In this document: positions 14,873 to 19,747 of the stretch, one piece after another
Position numbering within the stretch: the first letter of the stretch is position 1
Layout: each line of letters starts with the position of its first letter
Source: Spirochaetaceae bacterium
Lineage (GTDB): Bacteria > Spirochaetota > Spirochaetia > SZUA-6 > Fen-1364
Assembly: GCA_003141795.1 (NCBI GenBank)
Contig: PLNO01000042.1
Coordinates: 1-19,747, forward strand
DNA: 19,747 bases
Direction of reading: 5' to 3'
Notes under the pieces: generated by a model
What the model saw: only the letters and a program-made list of their open reading frames with translations
What the model was told of the DNA's origin: nothing
Database searches by the model: none
Program-made: the position numbers and the translations under genes

Positions 14873-16267
14873 CTACTTCCACGCACCCCCGCGCGCGGCG
14901 CGCTTCAGGTATCTCCCGCGTCCCGGCTTGCCGAGGAACTTCTCCCCGTCGACGATCACCTCGCCCCGGGAGAGGACCATGCGGGCATTGCCCTGCACGG
15001 CGTAGCCCTCGAACATCGAATAGTCCACCCGCATGTGGTGCGTCTTCGCGCTGATCGTGTACGGGGCCTTCGGGTCCCAGAGCACGATGTCGGCGTCGCT
15101 GCCAGGGGCGAGCTCGCCCTTGCGCGGGTACATGCCGAAGATCCGCGCAGGGGTCGTGGAGGTGAGCTCTACGAACCTGTTCATCGTTATCTTGCCGGCG
15201 TTCACCCCGTGGTGGTGGATGAGCTGCAGCCGGTTCTCGATGCCGGGGCCGCCGTTGGGGATCTTCGTGAAATCGTCCTTGCCGAGGATCTTCTGATCCT
15301 TGAAGCAGAACGGACAGTGATCCGTGGAAACGACCTGGAGGTGATCCTTCGCCAGTCCCTCCCAGAGCTTGGGTTGATGCTCCTTCGACCGCAGCGGCGG
15401 GGTGAAGACGTACTTCGCCCCTTCGAAGCCGGGGCGCGAAAGCTCGTCGATGGAGAGCAGGAGGTACTGCGGGCAGGTCTCGGCGAATGCCGGCACCCCG
15501 CGGTCACGGGCTTCACGGACCTCGTTCAGCGCGTCTTCCGAGGACAGGTGCACGATGTAGACGGGAACGCCCGCAATTTCCGCAAGGGCGATTGCCCTGT
15601 GCACCGCTTCCGCTTCCGCACGGGGAGGCCGTGTGAGCGCATGGTACACGGGCGCCGTCTTTCCCTCAGCCAACGCGCGCGCCACGATCACGTCGATCAC
15701 GCTCCCGTTCTCCGCGTGCATGCAGACGAGCGCTCCGTTCTTTGCGGTCTGCGAAAGGGCCTTGAATATGGTGGCATCGTCCACCATGAACGCGTTCGGG
15801 TACGCCATGAACATCTTGAAGCTCGCCACGCCCTCGCGGACCAGGTCGTCCATGTCCTCGAGCCCCGTGGTGCCAAGATCCGTGATGATCATGTGAAGAC
15901 CGTAGTCGATCACAGCCCGGCCTTCCGCCTTCTTCCACCACGCGTCCAGAGCATCGCGCATCCGCGTGCCACGGGCCTGGATGGCGAAATCGACGATGGT
16001 CGTCGTGCCGCCAAAAGCGGCGGCCTGCGTGCCGGTGGCAAAATCGTCCGAAGACTGCGTGCCGCCGAACGGCATGTCCAGATGCGTGTGCGCATCGATG
16101 CCGCCGGGGATGACGCTCAGCCCCGTCGCGTCGATCACCTTCTCCGCGGCCTGCGCGGGGATCCCCGCACGTATCTCGCTGATGCGCTCCCCGTCGATGA
16201 GGAGGTCAGCGCGCAGCGTCTCCTTCGCCGTTACTATCGTTCCGCCCCGAATCAGCGTTTTCCTCAT
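14873..16267 (-). CDS. Dihydropyrimidinase / D-hydantoinase
   Basis: 464 residues from the ATG at 16267, which follows a GAGGGGGAG ribosome site; the longer open frame upstream overlaps preA and is not family sequence. It opens the ring of 5,6-dihydrouracil or dihydrothymine to the N-carbamoyl-beta-amino acid. All amidohydrolase metal ligands are present: His60 and His62 in DAHTHLD, the lysine to be carbamylated Lys151 in SFKMFMAYPN, His184 in CMHAENG, His240 in YIVHLSSEDAL, and Asp316 in STDHCPF. Tyr156, beside the metal lysine, fits the catalytic Tyr of the family. The C-terminal small beta domain includes GELAPGSDADIVLWDP. It is 13 nt downstream of preA in the preT-preA operon, which argues for dihydropyrimidine rather than a purely synthetic hydantoin substrate. 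Confidence 0.95.
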   Translation of the reverse strand: MRKTLIRGGTIVTAKETLRADLLIDGERISEIRAGIPAQAAEKVIDATGLSVIPGGIDAHTHLDMPFGGTQSSDDFATGTQAAAFGGTTTIVDFAIQARGTRMRDALDAWWKKAEGRAVIDYGLHMIITDLGTTGLEDMDDLVREGVASFKMFMAYPNAFMVDDATIFKALSQTAKNGALVCMHAENGSVIDVIVARALAEGKTAPVYHALTRPPRAEAEAVHRAIALAEIAGVPVYIVHLSSEDALNEVREARDRGVPAFAETCPQYLLLSIDELSRPGFEGAKYVFTPPLRSKEHQPKLWEGLAKDHLQVVSTDHCPFCFKDQKILGKDDFTKIPNGGPGIENRLQLIHHHGVNAGKITMNRFVELTSTTPARIFGMYPRKGELAPGSDADIVLWDPKAPYTISAKTHHMRVDYSMFEGYAVQGNARMVLSRGEVIVDGEKFLGKPGRGRYLKRAARGGAWK

Positions 16268-16280
16268 GACTCCCCCTCGG

Positions 16281-17666
16281 TCATTCATTTCCGGGCGTGC
16301 TGTACACCCGGCCAGCGGTTCTCTGTTCCCAGCTTTGCTTCGGCTTTCCCGTGTCAACCTGCACCATCGTGATGCAGCTCTCCACCGGGCAGACCAGCGA
16401 GCAGAGGTTGCAGCCAACGCACTCCTCTTCGTCGATGTGCGGCGTGCGGGCATCGGCCGCCGAGCGCGCCGCCGTGACGGGCCGGACCCCGTTCAGCACG
16501 TCGAGCTTCGCGATCGGCGTGACGGCGATGCTCTGCCTGCTGCGCGCCTCCCGCGCAGCGGGTGCTTCCGTGCTGCCGTCGTGATGGATGCACTGATGCG
16601 CACCGTCCCAGCAGGCGACGTAGCAGAGGTCGCAGCCGATGCACTTTGCCGGGTCGATGCGCGCGACGATCTTGTAGTTCAGGTCCAGGTGCTTCCACTC
16701 CCGCACCCGGGGGAGCGAGAGGCCCCTGAAATCGTCAAGCGTCCGAAAGCCTTTTTCATCCATCCAGGCGGAAAGTCCGTCGATCATGTCCTCCACGATG
16801 CGATACCCGTAGTGCATCACCGCCGTGCAGACCTGGACGGTGCCCGCTCCCAGCAGGATGAACTCGGCGGCCTCGCGCCAGCCGGCGACACCGCCGATGC
16901 CCGAGATCGGAAGCCCGACGTCGGGGTCCGAGGCGATCTGCTGCACGAGGTGCAGCGCGATGGGCTTCACCGCTGGGCCGCAGTAGCCGCCGTGCGCGGA
17001 CAGGCCCCCGACGTCGGGCCGGGGGGTGAAGGTGTCCAGGTCCACCCCCGTGATCGAGTTGATCGTGTTGATCGCCGAAAGGGCATCGGCGCCGCCGCGT
17101 TTTGCCGCGCGTGCCACGGCACGGATGTCCGTGACGTTCGGCGTGAGCTTCACCATCACGGGGGTGCGCGCCGCCTCCTTGGCCCATTCGGTGATCTGGC
17201 AGGAATACTCGGGCACCTGGCCCACCGCGGCGCCCATGCCGCGCTCGCTCATCCCGTGGGGGCAGCCGAAGTTGAGCTCCAGGCCGTCGGCGCCGGCGTC
17301 CTCCGCGCGCTTGACGATGTCGTGCCACACCTCGCGCTTTGATTCCACCATGAGGGAGGCGATCACCGTGTGTTTCGGGTAACGCTTTTTCACCTCCGCC
17401 ATCTCCCGCAGGTTGACCTCCACGGGCCGGTCGGAGATGAGCTCGATGTTGTTGAGCCCCATCATCCGTCTGCCGTCCCAATCCACGGAGGAGTAGCGCG
17501 AGGCGACGTTGACCACCGGCTCCCCGATCGTCTTCCACACCGCGCCGCCCCAGCCTGCGTCGAAAGCCCTCATGATCTGCTCCCCGCAGTTCGTCGGGGG
17601 TGCCGATGCGAGCCAGAAGGGGTTGGGGGTCTGGATACCCATGAACTTCGTCGAAAGATCAGCCAT
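16281..17666 (-). CDS. preA: NAD-dependent dihydropyrimidine dehydrogenase subunit PreA
   Basis: 461 residues. With PreT it reduces uracil or thymine to the 5,6-dihydro form. The N-terminal FMN-binding TIM barrel is related to dihydroorotate dehydrogenase: it starts at PNPFWLASAPPTNCG, has KTIGEP, and has the pyrimidine site NFGCPHGM with Asn132 and catalytic-type Cys135. SAINTINSITG carries Asn200-Thr201, and the FMN-phosphate loops are PISGIGGV and LLGAGTVQVCTAV. The C-terminus carries two 4Fe-4S motifs, Cys342-345-348-352 and Cys416-419-422-426. About 63 residues separate the two clusters, much more than in E. coli PreA (about 411 residues in total as I recall), and this linker is Ala/Arg-rich. 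The start at 17666 has GGAGG 6 nt upstream and overlaps the preT end by 8 nt; the longer open frame upstream lies inside preT. Confidence 0.95.
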   Translation of the reverse strand: MADLSTKFMGIQTPNPFWLASAPPTNCGEQIMRAFDAGWGGAVWKTIGEPVVNVASRYSSVDWDGRRMMGLNNIELISDRPVEVNLREMAEVKKRYPKHTVIASLMVESKREVWHDIVKRAEDAGADGLELNFGCPHGMSERGMGAAVGQVPEYSCQITEWAKEAARTPVMVKLTPNVTDIRAVARAAKRGGADALSAINTINSITGVDLDTFTPRPDVGGLSAHGGYCGPAVKPIALHLVQQIASDPDVGLPISGIGGVAGWREAAEFILLGAGTVQVCTAVMHYGYRIVEDMIDGLSAWMDEKGFRTLDDFRGLSLPRVREWKHLDLNYKIVARIDPAKCIGCDLCYVACWDGAHQCIHHDGSTEAPAAREARSRQSIAVTPIAKLDVLNGVRPVTAARSAADARTPHIDEEECVGCNLCSLVCPVESCITMVQVDTGKPKQSWEQRTAGRVYSTPGNE

Positions 17667-18999
17667 TGGATACCTCCGTGAGGGATTGGACCATTGCGCG
17701 TGCCGCACGCTTGCCGTCGGCCACCGCGTCGACCACCTCGCGCCCTCCGTTCACGCAATCCCCGCCCGCGTAGAACTTCGCGTTCTTCGTCCTTCCCGTC
17801 GGCCGGTCGACGACGACCCCGCCTGCTGCGATCTCGATCCCGCGCGTGCTGCTCAGGAGCTCCAGGAAATGCGTCTGTCCGAGGGCGGGGATCACCATGT
17901 CGCATGCGAAAACGAACTCGGAGCCGGGCACCGGCTGGAGGCTGCTGCGGCCCCTGGAATCGGGTGCGCCGGCGAGCGCCTCGGCGAACTTCACCCCGGT
18001 GGCCTCGCCGCCCTCCGTCACGATCTCCAGGGGCAGCGCATTCCAGTGGAACTGCACGCCTTCCCTCATTGCGTGGTCGTGCTCGAAGTCGAACGCCGGC
18101 ATGTCCTTCTCCGATCTGCGGTAGAAGAGATGCACTTCGGCTGCACCGAGGCGCACGGCGGCGTTCGCGGCGTCGATCGCCGTATTGCCCCCGCCGATCA
18201 CAGCCACACGGTTGCCGACGGGAAAGCCCGGCTCCGTCTTGTAGCGCTCGATGAAGTGAAGAGCGTCGATCACGCCGTGAGCGTCTTCTCCGGGGATGGA
18301 GAGCTTCTGCATCGCGCCCAGTCCCATGCCGAGAAAGAGGAGCGTGAACTCCTTCTCCAGAACTTCCAGAGCAATGCCCGTGCCCACCGACTCCCTGCGG
18401 AACTCCACCCCCATGGACCGGATCATCTCCACCTCGCGCAGGCTGTCGGAGGGCCTGAGCTTGTACTCCGCCACGCCGTAGGTGGCAAGGCCTCCCGGGA
18501 GCGGCCTGTCGTCGAACACCGTCACCGCGTAGCCGCTGCGGCGGAGCTCGGCCGCGCAGGCGAGCGACGCGGGGCCGCCGCCAATGCACGCGACTTTCTG
18601 GGCGTGGGAAACGGGGGTCGGCACGGGGAAGGTCCCCCGGCTGTAGTAGTCGTCCATTGCGAAGCGCTGCAGCCGCCCGATCTCTATCGGTTTCTTGTTG
18701 TAGCGGTGCATCACGCAGGAGCCCTCGCACAACACCTCCACGGGACACGCGCGCGCGCAGCTCATGCCCAGCACGTTCGCCTCCAGGATGGCCCGGGCTG
18801 AGCCGCCGGTGTTGCCGCTGGCGATCTTCTTGATGAAGCGAGGCACGTCGATGTGCGTGGGGCAGGCCGCCGTGCAGGGAGCGTCGAAACAGCTCAGGCA
18901 CCTGTTCGCTTCGGTCACGGCTGATTGGCGGTCGAGGGGGGGATGCAGGTCGGGGAAGCGGGTGAGATTGCTTTCAAGAGGCAGCTTCGATGCGCTCAT
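17659..18999 (-). CDS. preT: NAD-dependent dihydropyrimidine dehydrogenase subunit PreT
   Basis: 446 residues, homologous to the glutamate synthase small subunit and to the N-terminal half of mammalian dihydropyrimidine dehydrogenase. It takes electrons from NAD(P)H through FAD and iron-sulfur clusters to PreA. Eight N-terminal Cys are in two groups: 34, 37, 42, 46 and 81, 85, 91, 95. FAD binding is at VACIGGGPASLACAAE (136-151), the nicotinamide nucleotide site at VAVIGGGNTAIDAA (266-279), and the closing FAD motif at YAGGDCVNGG (410-419). GGAGGG lies 9 nt before the ATG. It is the first gene of the preT-preA-hydantoinase operon and overlaps preA by 8 nt, favouring 1:1 synthesis of the two subunits. 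It is cytoplasmic, with no signal peptide. Confidence 0.95.
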   Translation of the reverse strand: MSASKLPLESNLTRFPDLHPPLDRQSAVTEANRCLSCFDAPCTAACPTHIDVPRFIKKIASGNTGGSARAILEANVLGMSCARACPVEVLCEGSCVMHRYNKKPIEIGRLQRFAMDDYYSRGTFPVPTPVSHAQKVACIGGGPASLACAAELRRSGYAVTVFDDRPLPGGLATYGVAEYKLRPSDSLREVEMIRSMGVEFRRESVGTGIALEVLEKEFTLLFLGMGLGAMQKLSIPGEDAHGVIDALHFIERYKTEPGFPVGNRVAVIGGGNTAIDAANAAVRLGAAEVHLFYRRSEKDMPAFDFEHDHAMREGVQFHWNALPLEIVTEGGEATGVKFAEALAGAPDSRGRSSLQPVPGSEFVFACDMVIPALGQTHFLELLSSTRGIEIAAGGVVVDRPTGRTKNAKFYAGGDCVNGGREVVDAVADGKRAARAMVQSLTEVSNG

Positions 19000-19022
19000 C
19001 GCGGTCGTCCCTCCATTCTTCT

Positions 19023-19028
19023 ATTATA
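19023..19028 (-). promoter_or_regulatory. Candidate -10 box of the preT-preA-hydantoinase operon
   Basis: A perfect TATAAT on the minus strand lies about 24 nt upstream of the preT ATG. No recognisable -35 exists, because that place is occupied by the 10-bp GC palindrome at 19033-19056. An activator-dependent promoter or a chance match are both possible; the 64-nt gap makes read-through from the aminotransferase gene likely as well. Confidence 0.45.
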
Positions 19029-19032
19029 CTGA

Positions 19033-19056
19033 AGCGGCGCCCCGTCGGGCGCCGCT
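19033..19056 (-). terminator. Perfect 10-bp GC hairpin between aminotransferase and preT
   Basis: AGCGGCGCCC and GGGCGCCGCT are exact reverse complements around a 4-nt loop. It starts 7 nt after the aminotransferase stop, as a terminator would, but the minus strand continues TCAGTATAATAG with no T-run. It may act as a weak or rho-assisted terminator, an mRNA 3' end protector, or an operator overlapping the -35 region of the preT promoter. Confidence 0.5.
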
Positions 19057-19063
19057 GTTTCTA

Positions 19064-19747
19064 TCATCCCCTCGTCGCGAGGGTGTCCGTGTACGCAAGA
19101 CCTTTCTCGATTACGGCGATCATCTCGTCGATCTGCGGCCGTGTAATGATGAGCGGCGGTGAGATGAAGATGTAGTCCCAGTTGCAGTACAGATACAGCC
19201 CGTTCTCCATGAATATCTTTCCCAGCGGACCCGATACATTGCGGATGGAGTCATTGAAGCCTGCGATCGGTGTCTTGGATTTCTTGTCGGAGACGAGCTC
19301 GATGCACGCCCACAGCCCCTTGCACCGGGTCTGCCCCACCGAGGGGTGCTTGTCCTCGAGCTCTTTCAGCTTCTTTTCGAGGTATGCGCCGTTGGACGCT
19401 GATTGCTCGATGAGCTTGTCCTTCTTGTACACCTCGATGTTCGCGATACCGCAGGCGCAGGCCAGCGCGTGGCCCGTGTAGGTGAGCCCGCTCACGAACT
19501 TGCGCTCCTGGAAGTAGTCCCAGATCTTCTTGCTCCAGATCGTGGCGCCGAGCTGGATGTAGCCCGAGGTGATCCCCTTGGCGGTGGTGAGGATGTCGGG
19601 GACGATGTCGTAGTGCTCGGTGGCGAACCATTTCCCCGCCCGGCCCCAGCCCGACATCACCTCGTCGATGATGAGGAGGATCCCGTTCTCGTCGCAGAGC
19701 TGGCGCAGCCCCTTCATGTAGCTCTTCGTGGGCGGGATGATCCCGTT
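19064..19747 (-). CDS. Class III (omega) aminotransferase, C-terminal part
   Basis: The last 227 codons; the frame stays open to the right edge, reading NGIIPPTKSY before the first internal Met. It is a PLP fold-type I enzyme. The PLP pyridine Asp is in LLIIDEVMSGWGRAGK, the Schiff-base Lys is in LTTAKGITSGYIQLG, and the phosphate/substrate loop is TYTGHALACACGIANIEVY. The C-terminal small domain is intact through YIFISPPLIITRPQIDEM. Close relatives include taurine-, beta-alanine- and 4-aminobutyrate-pyruvate/2-oxoglutarate aminotransferases. Directly before preTA and dihydropyrimidinase, beta-alanine or 3-aminoisobutyrate is the most sensible amino donor. That is context inference; the sequence alone does not fix the substrate. 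Confidence 0.92.
   Translation of the reverse strand, partial: NGIIPPTKSYMKGLRQLCDENGILLIIDEVMSGWGRAGKWFATEHYDIVPDILTTAKGITSGYIQLGATIWSKKIWDYFQERKFVSGLTYTGHALACACGIANIEVYKKDKLIEQSASNGAYLEKKLKELEDKHPSVGQTRCKGLWACIELVSDKKSKTPIAGFNDSIRNVSGPLGKIFMENGLYLYCNWDYIFISPPLIITRPQIDEMIAVIEKGLAYTDTLATRG

Noticed and set aside
15035..16372. 445-codon open frame on the plus strand across the hydantoinase gene
   Set aside because: The minus strand holds all dihydropyrimidinase ligands; the plus frame is Arg/His/Val-rich antisense sequence without recognisable motifs.
16281..17666. Loss of the catalytic Cys in PreA because the segment after ERGMG reads AAVGQ where mammalian enzyme has LACGQ
   Set aside because: The active-site Cys of the mammalian enzyme is the one in the N-x-x-CPHG motif, which is intact here as Asn132 and Cys135.
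17509..18801. 430-codon open frame on the plus strand across preT
   Set aside because: Antisense of a gene with two dinucleotide-binding motifs and eight ordered cluster Cys; composition is typical shadow sequence.
1..19747. CRISPR arrays, tRNA or rRNA genes, insertion sequences, phage or plasmid genes
   Set aside because: Looked for on both strands by eye; no regular spaced repeats, transposase or integrase motifs, or structured RNA genes were found.

Overview
The window is GC-rich chromosomal DNA from a diderm heterotrophic bacterium. A TolC-type outer-membrane protein, a lipobox lipoprotein and exported proteins with signal-peptidase-I sites all point to two membranes. The mix of a BMP/PnrA nucleoside transporter, ankyrin proteins and a MarR-TolC-ABC cassette would fit a high-GC spirochaete or a similar environmental phylum. 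That placement is an impression from gene content, not a phylogenetic result. No rRNA, tRNA, CRISPR array, transposase or phage gene is visible. Coding density is high, and ten of the thirteen genes lie on the minus strand.

Layout from left to right. (1) Positions 1-2300, minus strand: a MarR regulator, a TolC-like efflux protein and the start of an ABC exporter that runs off the left edge. They share one strong sigma70-like promoter. (2) Positions 2465-8140, minus strand: a five-gene nucleoside uptake operon, made of a BMP-family binding protein, a double-NBD ATPase, two permeases and a nucleoside hydrolase. The last four genes overlap one another by 4-20 nt. A 13-bp stem-loop separates the binding-protein gene from the ATPase gene. 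The promoter has both consensus hexamers. (3) Positions 8072-8504: a 433-nt divergent regulatory region. (4) Positions 8505-10539, plus strand: a LacI-type regulator and a sugar isomerase/epimerase-like TIM barrel. (5) Positions 10598-11983, plus strand: an unrecognised exported coiled-coil protein. It converges with and overlaps the end of a large minus-strand lipoprotein (11973-14801) that joins ankyrin repeats to an alpha/beta hydrolase. (6) Positions 14873-19747, minus strand: the reductive pyrimidine catabolism genes preT, preA and a dihydropyrimidinase/D-hydantoinase, preceded by the 3' part of a class III aminotransferase that runs off the right edge.

Working together, the transporter would import nucleosides and the hydrolase would split them into base and pentose. 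PreTA plus the dihydropyrimidinase would reduce and open uracil or thymine, and the aminotransferase could remove the amino group from the beta-alanine or 3-aminoisobutyrate product. The beta-ureidopropionase step is not in the window. The least explained items are the ankyrin-hydrolase lipoprotein, the convergent coiled-coil protein, and the inverted repeats in the regulatory gaps.
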